In this document: positions 43,887-52,783 of the stretch, one piece after another | Layout: each line of letters opens with the position of its first letter | Numbering within the stretch: position 1 is the stretch's first letter | Assembly (NCBI RefSeq): GCF_900167125.1 | Contig: NZ_FUYC01000003.1 | Location: forward strand, 248,001-312,000 | DNA length: 64,000 nt | Reading direction: 5' to 3' | Source of the DNA: Paucidesulfovibrio gracilis DSM 16080 | Lineage (GTDB): Bacteria; Desulfobacterota; Desulfovibrionia; Desulfovibrionales; Desulfovibrionaceae | Program-made: the position numbers and the translations under genes | The notes under the pieces: generated by a model | What the model saw: the letters and a program-made list of their open reading frames with translations, nothing else | What the model was told of the DNA's origin: nothing | Databases searched by the model: none

Positions 43887-43915
43887 TTGACAGATTGTAG
43901 TAAAGGCTTCAAAAT
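43887..43915 (+). promoter_or_regulatory. Candidate promoter of the HD-GYP response regulator
   Basis: TTGACA (43887-43892), 17-base spacer, CAAAAT (43910-43915), about 60 bases before the start codon. Confidence 0.5.
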
Positions 43916-43974
43916 ACGCCGTGTTGTCAATCGGGTCGGACTAATCAAAACTTGAGAAGGTCAGCAGGTGGCAA

Positions 43975-45021
43975 TTGGTTAACTGGGATCTGGAAAAAGC
44001 CAATACGGTCCTCGTTGTTGAGGATTCGCGCTTTCAGCGAAAGACCTTGGTTCGCCAACTCAAGGGGTGGGATTTCGACATCCTTGAAGCTTCCAACGGT
44101 AAAGAAGGATTGGAGCAGTTTGAGCGTCATTCGCCTAAACTGGTTATTACCGATCTGGAAATGCCGGTGATGGATGGCTTTGACGTGATCCGGTCCATTC
44201 GGAAATATGAGCTGAATTATACCTACATAATTGTTTTGACTGCCCTTGCCGACAAGGAAAATCTCGTGAAGGCCTTGGAGGTCGGCGCGGATGACTTTAT
44301 CATCAAGCCTGTCAACCTTGAGGAATTAAAGGTACGGCTTGGGGCGGCAGAACGAATCTTTCGTTTACAAAGCCAGGATAAATTGATTTTTGCTTTGGCG
44401 CAGCTTGCGGACTGCCGAAGTGAGGAAACCGGGAACCACCTGCGTCGCGTCAAAATTTGTACGCGTCTCTTGTGTGAGGATCTGGCGCACAATGGTTTCG
44501 ATGTTCTCACCTCCGCCAGGATCGGAACTATCGAATCCATGTCTGTTCTGCATGATATTGGCAAAGTTGCCATTCCTGACAGTGTGCTGAATAAGCCGGG
44601 CAAGTACACGAAGCTCGAATTCAGAATCATGAAAAAGCACACGGAGGTCGGGGGCCAGCTTCTGGAGGACATTTACCAGGAGACAGGTTCAGAGCAATTG
44701 CGTGTGGCCAAAGACATCGTGATGCACCATCATGAAAAATGGGATGGAACCGGCTATCCGCATCAGCTGAAAGGGGAGGAGATTCCTCTTTCCGCACGGA
44801 TTGTAAGCCTGGCTGATGTATTCGATGCGCTGGGCAGTGAACGTTGCTATAAGCCGTCTTTTTCTCGAGAAAAATGCCACGACATCATCGTTAGCGAGCG
44901 TGGTCGCCATTTTGACCCAGATGTGGTTGACGCCTTTTTACGCCAAGAGGATGAGCTGTGGGTTGTGCTGCAACAACTGCGTGACTCGTTTGACGGGTGC
45001 GAATCTGAAGAAATCGCGTAA
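43975..45021 (+). CDS. Response regulator with HD-GYP phosphodiesterase domain
   Basis: The 348-residue protein has a receiver domain (about 8-125) with phospho-acceptor Asp in 'LVITDLEMPVMDGFDV' and Lys in 'DDFIIKPVNLEELKVRL'. The HD-GYP domain (about 140-330) has 'LHDIGKVAIPDSVLNKPGKY' (HD) and 'HHHEKWDGTGYPHQLKGEEI' (GYP). It should hydrolyse cyclic di-GMP under control of a histidine kinase not in the window. TTG at 43975 is the first usable start in frame. It is followed by a bidirectional terminator. Confidence 0.92.
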   Translation: MVNWDLEKANTVLVVEDSRFQRKTLVRQLKGWDFDILEASNGKEGLEQFERHSPKLVITDLEMPVMDGFDVIRSIRKYELNYTYIIVLTALADKENLVKALEVGADDFIIKPVNLEELKVRLGAAERIFRLQSQDKLIFALAQLADCRSEETGNHLRRVKICTRLLCEDLAHNGFDVLTSARIGTIESMSVLHDIGKVAIPDSVLNKPGKYTKLEFRIMKKHTEVGGQLLEDIYQETGSEQLRVAKDIVMHHHEKWDGTGYPHQLKGEEIPLSARIVSLADVFDALGSERCYKPSFSREKCHDIIVSERGRHFDPDVVDAFLRQEDELWVVLQQLRDSFDGCESEEIA

Positions 45022-45076
45022 TTTTTTTTGGGGCATTTCAGTAACTATCCGAATATTCTTACCATTTGTGCAAGCG

Positions 45077-45112
45077 CACAAAAAAAACGCCGGTTAAGGC
45101 GGTTTTTTTGTG
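45077..45112. terminator. Bidirectional terminator between convergent genes
   Basis: CACAAAAAAAACGCC (45077-45091) pairs with GGCGGTTTTTTTGTG (45098-45112), loop of six. T and A runs on both arms serve the response regulator (+) and dapA (-). Confidence 0.85.
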
Positions 45113-45139
45113 ATGTCTGGTAAAGACCCCTGTGGCCGC

Positions 45140-46024
45140 TTAGGACATCAAACCGGCATCCTTCAAGACGCGTTGCAAGGGTTCACGGTTTTCCGCCAAC
45201 AGGGGAACCAGGGGTAACCGAAATTCCGTCCGTTCCGTAACTCCCATGTAGGTGAGCGACGTTTTGACCGGGATCGGGTTGGTTTCCAGGAACATGGCTC
45301 GGTTCAAGGGGGCCAGTTTGAGGCTCAGCTCAAGAGCCTTGGCCGTATCCTGTTCACGGTATGCCCGGCACATATCGCTCATAAGCTTTGGCGCAATATT
45401 GGAAACGACCGAGATGACACCATTGCCCCCCACGGAAAGCAAAGGGAGTACCGTAAAGTCGTCGCCGGAAAGCAAGGCGAAATCAGGACCGCACAGTTCC
45501 CGGACTTCCGCTCCCTGGCGGAGATTGCCTGTGGCTTCTTTGACGGCCTTCACCTCAGGTACTTCCTTGGCGACTGCTGCAACCGTGGCAGGCAGGCAGT
45601 TCAGGCCCGTGCGCCCTGGCACATTATAAAGCACCATGGGAATGGAGCATTCCGCAGCAATGGCTTTGAAATGAGCAACGATACCGCCGGGGGTCGGTTT
45701 ATTGTAATAGGGCGTAATCTGCAGCGTTGCGTCCGCACCTGCATCTTTGGCGAGCTGGGTCAGCTGGATGGCTTCTTTGGTGTTGTTGGAACCGGCACCG
45801 GCAATCACGGGAATACGGCCTTTGACCTGTTCCACACAAATGCGGATGACCCGGCCCTGTTCTTCGTGAGTCATGGTTGCGGCTTCTCCGGTTGTTCCGC
45901 AAGGGACAACGCCGTCAATGCCTTGTTCGATTTGCCATTCGATGAGGTTCCGGTAGGCGTCTTCGTCAATGGCTCCGTCTCTGAAAGGCGTAACCAAAGC
46001 GGTGAACGCGCCGTTGAAATTCAT
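45140..46024 (-). CDS. dapA: 4-hydroxy-tetrahydrodipicolinate synthase
   Basis: The 294-residue TIM-barrel lyase has 'FNGAFTALVTPFRDGAID', 'GIDGVVPCGTTGEAATMTHE', catalytic Tyr in 'TLQITPYYNKPTPGGI', 'PMVLYNVPGRTGLNCL' and the Schiff-base Lys in 'VKAVKEATGNLRQG'. It condenses pyruvate with aspartate semialdehyde in lysine/diaminopimelate synthesis. It is probably a single gene. Confidence 0.95.
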   Translation of the reverse strand: MNFNGAFTALVTPFRDGAIDEDAYRNLIEWQIEQGIDGVVPCGTTGEAATMTHEEQGRVIRICVEQVKGRIPVIAGAGSNNTKEAIQLTQLAKDAGADATLQITPYYNKPTPGGIVAHFKAIAAECSIPMVLYNVPGRTGLNCLPATVAAVAKEVPEVKAVKEATGNLRQGAEVRELCGPDFALLSGDDFTVLPLLSVGGNGVISVVSNIAPKLMSDMCRAYREQDTAKALELSLKLAPLNRAMFLETNPIPVKTSLTYMGVTERTEFRLPLVPLLAENREPLQRVLKDAGLMS

Positions 46025-46177
46025 GAAGTCCTCCTTTGAGTCTTCGGGGTGCGTGGCAGTCGGAAAAGATTTTGATTGGTCGGGAACGAACAGGTTACAA
46101 GGTGCTCGTCCCTCTTGGAAGCGTCAATAATTTTAATGTATTGCAGCGCTTCATCGATCCGCCGTTCGCACAGCCGA

Positions 46178-47059
46178 TTATTCGGCTCCGGCTCCCATGA
46201 GCACGGAAAGAATATTGGTATCCTCAATATAACTGTCAGTCAATGCGGGCGTTTCAAAGCGAATATTACCGTTTTCCGTCCACGTGAAATCCTCTTCTCC
46301 CGAAGGGAGTTGCAGGATATCAATTCGGGCTACGGTTTTTCCTTTTGCATATGGACGAAGCCAGAAGGTTTTCCCCTGAGCAACAATTACTCCAGGTACT
46401 TCCACGCCAGGTCCGCTCCCGAGCAACAGGTCCGGGGTGTCTGCGCCGGATTCCAGGTACGCACGTTCCACCCAAAGCCCCCATGGAGAGAGAGCCACTA
46501 TTATGTCAGCTTGTTCACGCTCTTTGGAGAGAACGGTCTCGATTTGCCGTACAAGCCGTTCTGGTGGGGTCTGTGTTCCCGAAGGAAGCTCGGGCAGCAG
46601 CAACACCGCCACGTTGACGCCATTGGCGGTAAGCGGCACAACACTTACGCTTCCGGGGTGCCGCCAGGCTGTGGGAGGTTCAAGACCGTTGTCGCCAAAT
46701 TCCTTGAGTTCAAATCCTGTAAGCAACCCCAGATCGTAACCGAGAAGGGCATAGGATTCCTGCAAGTTTTTAAGCGTTTCATAATCCTTGCTGCCGAGAG
46801 CCTGGCGACCGAATTCATAGCCGCCGCCAAGAACAAGGAACGGTTGTTTCGAGGGCAGGGACTCTCGCACACGGGAAAAAAAGGTGGCCCGCCGGGCCAC
46901 ACCACCAACAGTGCGTCCTCCTCACGTAGGACAGGGACGAACCGCCCCGTAGGTGTTCGCGGTGTAGAGCAGCGTGAGTCGGCTGTTGTCAGCGGCGAAA
47001 GAAGAATTGCTGGCTGCGAACAGCAACGCAACCAGCAACCAGAAGAATCGTACGCGCAT
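46178..47059 (-). CDS. UshA-like selenoprotein (in-frame UGA = Sec46)
   Basis: The frame from ATG 47059 encodes a signal peptide (1-23, FWLLVALLFAASNSSFA) and 'LTLLYTANTYGAVRPCPT', a 5'-nucleotidase/UshA-like opening. A TGA follows at 46924-46922, and the frame then continues without interruption 'GGRTVGGVARRATFFSRVRE' to the end at 46178. Reading UGA as selenocysteine gives the redox-like motif CPTU where a Cys would be expected. A G/C hairpin (46884-46900) starts 21 bases after the UGA, as in bacterial SECIS elements. The product would be a 293-residue secreted metallophosphoesterase-like protein. A nonsense mutation is the alternative. It begins two bases after the HU gene. Confidence 0.75.
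46884..46924 (-). promoter_or_regulatory. Candidate bacterial SECIS element with UGA codon
   Basis: On the minus strand GTGGCCC-GGC-GGGCCAC (46900-46884) forms a 7-bp stem with a GGC loop, 21 bases after the UGA at 46924-46922. Outer GGTGG/CCACC can alternatively pair. Confidence 0.5.
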
Positions 47060-47061
47060 AA

Positions 47062-47337
47062 TTAGCTGTTGATAAATTCCTTGAGTTCCTTACCCGGCCT
47101 GAAAAAGGGCAACTTTTTGGGCTGAACGTGGACGACATCGCCGGTCTTGGGATTGCGGCCCACGTACCCTTCATAGTCCTTGATTTTGAAGCTGCCGAAT
47201 CCGCGGATTTCCACCCGATCGCCTCGCACCAGGGCTTCCTTGATGGAATCAACGAATGCGCTGACGATTTTGGTGGATTCGTCCACGTGGAGCTTTTTTT
47301 GCTCGGCCAGGGCCTTAATAAGTTCGCTTTTGTTCAT
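47062..47337 (-). CDS. HU/IHF family DNA-binding protein
   Basis: The 91-residue protein begins 'MNKSELIKALAEQKKLHVDE' and contains 'EIRGFGSFKIKDYEGYVGRN' and 'PFFRPGKELKEFINS', the beta-arm with the DNA-intercalating proline region (VGRNPKTG). It resembles IHF-beta/HU. ATG 47337 follows TTGGAGCG. It is followed two bases later by the UshA-like selenoprotein, so both share a transcript. It differs clearly from the second HU gene at 58968. Confidence 0.92.
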   Translation of the reverse strand: MNKSELIKALAEQKKLHVDESTKIVSAFVDSIKEALVRGDRVEIRGFGSFKIKDYEGYVGRNPKTGDVVHVQPKKLPFFRPGKELKEFINS

Positions 47338-47443
47338 GGGGGGCGCTCCAAATGGTTTGCCGGTTACGGGCAAGACATGGCTGCCCGATGCACAAAAAAA
47401 CCTACTTTGTTATGTATGTCTAAAAACAGGCACTTTCGTCAAG

Positions 47444-48271
47444 TCAAAAGTCGGAGTTCAGCGTGGAAAATTGTCTTAATACGGGGCGGCGCGAAATGGC
47501 GTCTGCATTATCGGATCGATATCGTTTCAGACGGTTGCTGAGCGTGACAATGTCCTGTGCTGAAGGGGAAGAAGGAGACAAGGCCAACAGTGCCTTTTGC
47601 CGTCGAACGGCTTCGCCGACCTGGCGATCTTCCCGAATGTGGCCTAATTTTTGAATTTCAATATTCAAGAATGCCCGGCAGGCCTCTGCCAGGCGGTTGA
47701 AGGTTTTGTCACCTTCGCTTTTGGATTCCACTCTGTTCACGAGCACCAGGAAGTCTTTAACCTTGTGTTCCGTGGCCAGCACCTTGATGACGGCGTAACC
47801 GTCTGTAAGCGAGGTAGGCTCCGGAGTCACAACGATGACCCGCAACTGGGACATGGCCGCAAATGTCATTACTGTGCGGCTGATGCCCGCACCCAGGTCG
47901 AGAATCAAAGCATGGTATTTCCCGGCAAGCTGCACAATTTTTTCCAGCAGCACGTTTTGCATGTCCTCGTCCATGTCCACCAATTCCGGTACACCGCTGG
48001 CTGCGGGGAGAACGTCCAGACCGTTTTGTTCCACGGCAACAGCGACATCGGCGGTCTTTGTGTCCTGCTTGAGTAGATCCTGAAGATTTTTTTCAGGCGC
48101 CAAGCCCAGCAGTACGTCAAGGTTGGCCAAGCCCAGATCGCAGTCCATGAGCAACGTTTTCAGGCCCGCTTGGTATAATGCGTATCCGAGATTCAGCGAA
48201 ATACTGGTCTTGCCGACTCCGCCTTTGCCGCTCATGATGGCTAGGCTCAATGTTTTGTTTGGATTGATCAT
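47444..48271 (-). CDS. MinD/ParA (FleN-like) P-loop ATPase
   Basis: The 275-residue deviant Walker A ATPase has 'LAIMSGKGGVGKTSISLNLG', 'LLMDCDLGLANLDVLLGLAP', 'YHALILDLGAGISRTVMTFA' and 'VIVVTPEPTSLTDGYAVIKV'. This is the FleN/FlhG type (DCDLGLANLD) that sets flagellar number or location, although no flagellar gene is here. No amphipathic MinD membrane helix is seen at the C-terminus. It follows the GGDEF gene by eleven bases. Confidence 0.85.
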   Translation of the reverse strand: MINPNKTLSLAIMSGKGGVGKTSISLNLGYALYQAGLKTLLMDCDLGLANLDVLLGLAPEKNLQDLLKQDTKTADVAVAVEQNGLDVLPAASGVPELVDMDEDMQNVLLEKIVQLAGKYHALILDLGAGISRTVMTFAAMSQLRVIVVTPEPTSLTDGYAVIKVLATEHKVKDFLVLVNRVESKSEGDKTFNRLAEACRAFLNIEIQKLGHIREDRQVGEAVRRQKALLALSPSSPSAQDIVTLSNRLKRYRSDNADAISRRPVLRQFSTLNSDF

Positions 48272-48282
48272 ACGCCATTGTC

Positions 48283-49179
48283 CTATGGTTTGCCGGTGAA
48301 GAGAAAACGTTTTTCGCTAGCGCGAACTAGCGACGGCCGAGCGGCCCGCTCGACATCGGGCATGGGAGCCAGATCGGTTCGATTTTTTCCAAGGGATTTT
48401 GCCTGATACAGTGCCTTGTCTGCCAGAGAATAAAAATCCGTGGGGCTGATTTCGGTTGTTCCACGAAAACTGGCGACACCGGCCGAACAGGTTACACGGA
48501 AGGAGTCCCCATCTTTGGATTGGAATGGGTGGGCTGCCAGGTTCTCCCGAATGCGGTCCACGACACGGGCGCTTTTGACCTGCCCAATCCCGGGAAGAAG
48601 AAGGGCGAACTCTTCCCCGCCGATGCGTGCCGCTAGGTCATAGCGGCGTTTGTTGTTGGCCAGAATGCGTGCCAAATGAACAAGCACGGCATCCCCGGCG
48701 GCATGACCGTGTCTGTCGTTGATCTGTTTGAAATCATCAAGATCAAGCACCGCCAGGCTGATGGTCGATTCTGCCCGTTGCGCCCGTTCCAATTCCAGAT
48801 CGAGTACACGGTCAAAAGCACGTCGGTTGGCAATCCCGGTGAGAGGATCGTGTTCGGTCTGGTATGTAAGTTCCTCCAGACTTTCCTGAAGAATGGTCAA
48901 GTGAGGATAAACGTCACGATCCATGGGCAGGGAAAGCCATCCTCGGGCTTCCAGTCGTTGAGCAACGGATCGCCATTGCTGGAGACTGATGCCGTTGAAC
49001 AGACGGAAGACTCCGAGGTTGGTTCTTGGGTCCATGCGTTCACACGGTACATGTGAGAGGGCACAAATCTCGTCCCGTAAGCGCGAAAGTTCGCTGATCA
49101 GCTCTTGTTCCAGGGCTGTTTCGGTCACATTCGGACGCTCTGAAGACAATGGTTCAGGATGCTTTTTGTTTTCCGGCAT
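48283..49179 (-). CDS. GGDEF-domain diguanylate cyclase
   Basis: The protein of about 298 residues has an N-terminal helical part (1-110) of unknown type. The GGDEF domain (about 125-280) has 'HDPLTGIANRRAFDRVLDLE', active site 'RIGGEEFALLLPG', and the inhibitory I-site RRYD five residues before it. It should make cyclic di-GMP with product inhibition. No receiver or membrane domain is seen. The start at 49179 overlaps the prfB 3' end by 26 bases; an ATG at 49185 is also possible. It is co-transcribed with prfB and the MinD-like gene. Confidence 0.85.
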   Translation of the reverse strand: MPENKKHPEPLSSERPNVTETALEQELISELSRLRDEICALSHVPCERMDPRTNLGVFRLFNGISLQQWRSVAQRLEARGWLSLPMDRDVYPHLTILQESLEELTYQTEHDPLTGIANRRAFDRVLDLELERAQRAESTISLAVLDLDDFKQINDRHGHAAGDAVLVHLARILANNKRRYDLAARIGGEEFALLLPGIGQVKSARVVDRIRENLAAHPFQSKDGDSFRVTCSAGVASFRGTTEISPTDFYSLADKALYQAKSLGKNRTDLAPMPDVERAARPSLVRASEKRFLFTGKP

Positions 49180-50270
49180 GGGCATACAGCAGATAGCTCC
49201 GCATGAGACGATCCAGGGCACCATCCAGCACGGCATCGACGTTGCCGTCTTCGGTGTTGCTGCGGTGGTCTTTGACCAATCGATAGGGCTGCAAGGTATA
49301 GGTACGGATTTGGCTCCCGAAGTTGATGGCCTCCTTGCTTGCATAGTCCACGCGTTGCGATTCTTCCCGGATTTTCATTTCCCGTTCGTACAGCCGGGCC
49401 TTGAGCAGCTTCATGGCTGTCTGCCGGTTGCGCAGTTGAGATTTTTCATTCTGACATTGCACCACGATATTTGTGGGCAGGTGCGTGATGCGTACCGCCG
49501 AGTTGGTCTTGTTCACATGCTGGCCCCCGGGACCGCTGGCGCGATAGACGTCCACCCGGAGATCTTCCTCGCGAACTTCAATCTCGATATCCTCGTCTAC
49601 GTCGGGATAAACATCCACGGACGCAAAGGACGTGTGTCGTCTGCCGGAGGCGTCAAAGGGCGAAATGCGGATCAGGCGGTGGATGCCCGCTTCGCCGTGA
49701 AGATACCCGTAGGCATACGGTCCCTCGATCTGAAGTGTCGCGCTTTTAATGCCAGCTTCATCCGCATGCTGCATATCCAGCAGCTTGAGTGAAAAACCGC
49801 GATCCTCAGCCCATCGGGAGTACATGCGGACCAACATCTCTGCCCAATCCTGAGATTCGACTCCCCCGGCACCTGGATGAATCTCCAGAATGGCGTTGCT
49901 GCCGTCCTGCTCCCCGGATAGCAACGTAGCCATTTCCGTGGACTCCAGATTTTTTTCGAAGGTTGTCAGGCTACGGAACAAATCGTCCAGGGAGTCTTCG
50001 TCTTCGCCGGCGAGTTCCAACCAAACTTCCACGTCTTCTTTATCGGCAAAAAGCTTGTCATAGATGGCGATGCGATGTTCAAGCTGGCTTTTTTCACGAA
50101 GCACCGGGGTGAGTTTCTCGGGTTGGTCCCAGGCATCCGGTGCGGAAAGCTGTTGTTCTATGGCCGCCAGGCGGTCCCTAAGGTCAGAATAGTCAAAGAC
50201 GCCCCCAAAGGGAATTAAATTGCTTCAGGAGGTCAAGAGCCTTGCTTTTGAGTTCGGAAAATTGGTGCAT
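49154..50270 (-). CDS. prfB: Peptide chain release factor 2, programmed +1 frameshift
   Basis: ATG 50270 opens 'MHQFSELKSKALDLLKQFNS', reaching CTT-TGA-C at 50198-50192 (UGA at 50195-50193). The classical internal Shine-Dalgarno-like GGGGG sits three bases before CTT. After a +1 shift the frame continues 'DYSDLRDRLAAIEQQLSAPD' into the main body with 'GAGGVESQDWAEMLVRMYSR' and the GGQ loop 'RASGPGGQHVNKTNSAVRI'. RF2 ends translation at UGA and UAA; low RF2 promotes the shift. The total is about 371 residues. In a genome with UGA-Sec this control matters directly. Confidence 0.95.
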
Positions 50271-50297
50271 GATGGATTGGTTTCATTGGGTTGAAGG

Positions 50298-51824
50298 TTA
50301 AGAACGGCGGATGGCCGGGCTGAGGGCGATCCAGACCAACAGGAGTCCGGAAAACGCATAGATGCCCCAATACAGCCAAGCATAGATCTTATGGTACATT
50401 GTTGTCACCTGAACAGGTTTGACCGTCCAGGTCAAGATTTGATCCGAAAAGAGTGAAGTACGAGCAGGAATTCGTCCCAGAGGATCAATAAAGGCTGTGA
50501 TGCCGGTGTTTGTCCCACGTGCGATCCAACGGCCCTGTTCCACGGCGCGCATTTGAGTCTGGGCAAGATGCTGCCAAGGGGCGGAAGATCTTCCAAACCA
50601 TGCGTCGTTACTGATGTTTATCAGTATGTCAGCGCCATGGGAAACGCGGTCTTGCGCTAGGCCGGGGAAGATGGCTTCATAACAGATCAAAACGCCCAGA
50701 TGCATTCCGTCAGTCTTCAGGGGGGCCAGCCGTGTACCCGGTTGATAGTCTCCGGCTTCTTGGGTCAGCTTGTCGAATGGGAGCCAGTCCTTAAGAGGGA
50801 CATATTCTCCAAAGGGGACCAAATGGACTTTATCGTACCATTGCATGGTGGAAGCGTTGGGCGTCAGTAGAAAAGCCCGGTTGAAAAAAGTATAGGATCC
50901 ATCGGTATTGGATCGGTAGGCCGGGCTGCCAAGAAGCAATGGAACGTTTTTATGATTCACAAATTCGACAACTTGTGACCCGTATACCCCTGCATCTTGA
51001 AAGTAGAACGGCATGGCGGTTTCCGGCCAGACCACCAGATCCGCGGATTTTGTGGTCCCCTCAGAGGAGGAGCTTTCGAGCAACGCCTTTTGGCTCAGGT
51101 CGAGATATTTTTTAACGGTGCTTATCTGGTAGGGAGCTTGCCACTTATGGCCTTGATCAATGTTGCCCTGGATCAAGGCGATGGTTTTGCCTGTGCCGGA
51201 TTGGGTGAATCCGGCCATACGGTACGCTCCGAACCCCACGACAAAGATTGCAACAAAAAGCAACAGAATCCTGGGGGAGCGAGCTGTATTCCAAAGAGCC
51301 AGAGCCAGCCCAGTGGCGGCAAACAGGCCGGAAAGTCCATATGCACCGATCAGGGCGGCCGGTTGAATCAGCAGGGGCCAGTCCGCAAAAGCCGTGGAAA
51401 GCGTGACCCACGGAAACCCGCTGAGGAACCAGGCTCCGGTTTGTTCCAGGGCGGCCCAGAGGCTCCCCCCGAACAAACAAAGAAATATCGGCGAAAGCCG
51501 TCTGGCTCCGCGATGCATGGCCCAGCCGAACACACCGTTATATAATCCCATAACCAGGGAAACGCCGATGGGGCAGGGCAGGGCCAGCCACCAAGGGAGT
51601 CCGCCGTATTCGGCCACGGGACCGGCTACCCAGTAAAGACAAGCGCAATGTGCCAGCACGCCTGTCAGATATGTCCAACCAAAAGCCCGAATCGGACTTC
51701 CTGCCCGAAAGGCGATCAGCCCGAGGGAAAGTGGAAATAACAAAATTGCCGGAGGAAAGTGGAACCAGGGATTGGGGTATCCCAGCAGAGCGCCCACAAC
51801 GGCGAGAAGACAAAGAAGCGGCAC
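50298..51824 (-). CDS. lnt: Apolipoprotein N-acyltransferase
   Basis: The 508-residue inner-membrane enzyme has six or more hydrophobic segments in residues 1-190 and a periplasmic nitrilase domain (210-450): Glu in 'DLVVWPETAMPFYFQ', Lys in 'MQWYDKVHLVPFGEYVPLK', and Cys in 'MHLGVLICYEAIFPGLAQ'. A C-terminal membrane helix ('IYAWLYWGIYAFSGLLLVW') follows. It adds the third acyl chain to lipoproteins. It starts two bases after the CBS-domain gene, a common corC-lnt pair. Confidence 0.93.
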   Translation of the reverse strand: MPLLCLLAVVGALLGYPNPWFHFPPAILLFPLSLGLIAFRAGSPIRAFGWTYLTGVLAHCACLYWVAGPVAEYGGLPWWLALPCPIGVSLVMGLYNGVFGWAMHRGARRLSPIFLCLFGGSLWAALEQTGAWFLSGFPWVTLSTAFADWPLLIQPAALIGAYGLSGLFAATGLALALWNTARSPRILLLFVAIFVVGFGAYRMAGFTQSGTGKTIALIQGNIDQGHKWQAPYQISTVKKYLDLSQKALLESSSSEGTTKSADLVVWPETAMPFYFQDAGVYGSQVVEFVNHKNVPLLLGSPAYRSNTDGSYTFFNRAFLLTPNASTMQWYDKVHLVPFGEYVPLKDWLPFDKLTQEAGDYQPGTRLAPLKTDGMHLGVLICYEAIFPGLAQDRVSHGADILINISNDAWFGRSSAPWQHLAQTQMRAVEQGRWIARGTNTGITAFIDPLGRIPARTSLFSDQILTWTVKPVQVTTMYHKIYAWLYWGIYAFSGLLLVWIALSPAIRRS

Positions 51825-51826
51825 GA

Positions 51827-52666
51827 TTATCCTTGTTGTTCTTCTTCCTGCGGGGCCAACGGCTCGACAAGAATGGTCTTGATCTGTTTGGCGTCGGCGT
51901 CTTTTACCGTGTAGCGACGCTCACCAAGTGTGAAAAAATCGCCTGGTGTAGGGATTCGACCTGCAATTTCACTGAGATAACCACCCAAAGTGTCAACCTG
52001 TTCGGAGGTGACGTCAAGCTGGAATCGTTCATTAAGTTCCTCCAGCGTGCTTCGACCGGATACCAGCAGAATGTCGTTTTCCATTACCTGAATATCGTCC
52101 GGGCGCAACACATCATACTCGTCTTCAATGTCGCCGACGATTTCTTCAAGAACATCTTCCAGGGTAACAAGACCGGCCGTGCCGCCATATTCATCCACTA
52201 CGATGGCCATGTGCGTCCGCCGGGAACGCATGGTGGCAAGGAGGTATTTTACGTTGGTCATTTCCGGCACGAACAACAGGTCGCGAAGCAAGTTGCGAAC
52301 CGGCGTGTCCTCTTTGTCGTGCTGAAGTAGGGAGCTGAGCAGATCCTTGGCATGAATCACACCAAGCATCCTGTCCCGGGTTTCCTCATAGATGGGAATG
52401 CGGGAATGTCCGCTATCCACGATAGACTTCGCAATGTGCCGAAGAGAACAGTCCGCATCCGCACAGATGATATCGGTTCGCGGCACCATGATGTCGGAAG
52501 CCGTGGTATCGTTGAGGTCCAAGACATTCAGAAGCATGGAAGCGTCTTCGCGTTTCAGCGAGCCGCCATCCTGCGCGTCGAGAATTTGTTCTTCCAAGTC
52601 GTGGCCGTTGCTTCTGAATAAACTACGCATTTTCGACCAGAATCGACTGTCCGATCCTTCGTCCAA
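51827..52666 (-). CDS. CorC/HlyC family CBS-domain protein
   Basis: The 279-residue cytoplasmic protein has two CBS domains (about 60-185: 'DIMVPRTDIICADADCSLRH', 'SRIPIYEETRDRMLGVIHAK', 'HMAIVVDEYGGTAGLVTLED') and the CorC transporter-associated domain (200-272). It has no membrane part, hence the CorC type rather than YtfL/TlyC. Suggested roles are ion homeostasis. A TTG start at 52666 is decided by AAGGAGG seven bases before. It is coupled with lnt. Confidence 0.88.
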   Translation of the reverse strand: MDEGSDSRFWSKMRSLFRSNGHDLEEQILDAQDGGSLKREDASMLLNVLDLNDTTASDIMVPRTDIICADADCSLRHIAKSIVDSGHSRIPIYEETRDRMLGVIHAKDLLSSLLQHDKEDTPVRNLLRDLLFVPEMTNVKYLLATMRSRRTHMAIVVDEYGGTAGLVTLEDVLEEIVGDIEDEYDVLRPDDIQVMENDILLVSGRSTLEELNERFQLDVTSEQVDTLGGYLSEIAGRIPTPGDFFTLGERRYTVKDADAKQIKTILVEPLAPQEEEQQG

Positions 52667-52714
52667 GCGGAGTCCTCCTTATGAATCCCTGGGAGTGGAT
52701 GCACACAGGGTCTG

Positions 52715-52742
52715 AGTATATGACAAATCAGTAAGGTGGCAA
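52715..52742 (-). promoter_or_regulatory. Candidate promoter of the corC-lnt-prfB operon
   Basis: On the minus strand TTGCCA (complement of 52737-52742), 16-base spacer, TATACT (complement of 52715-52720). It lies about 50 bases before the TTG start. Confidence 0.5.
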
Positions 52743-52783
52743 AAGATTGCTGTCAACCGTCAATACTGCTGGTTGCAATTTTT

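Noticed and set aside
46178-46900. Start of the UshA-like gene at GTG 46900
   Set aside because: It would lack the signal peptide and nucleotidase start that lie in frame just before the UGA.
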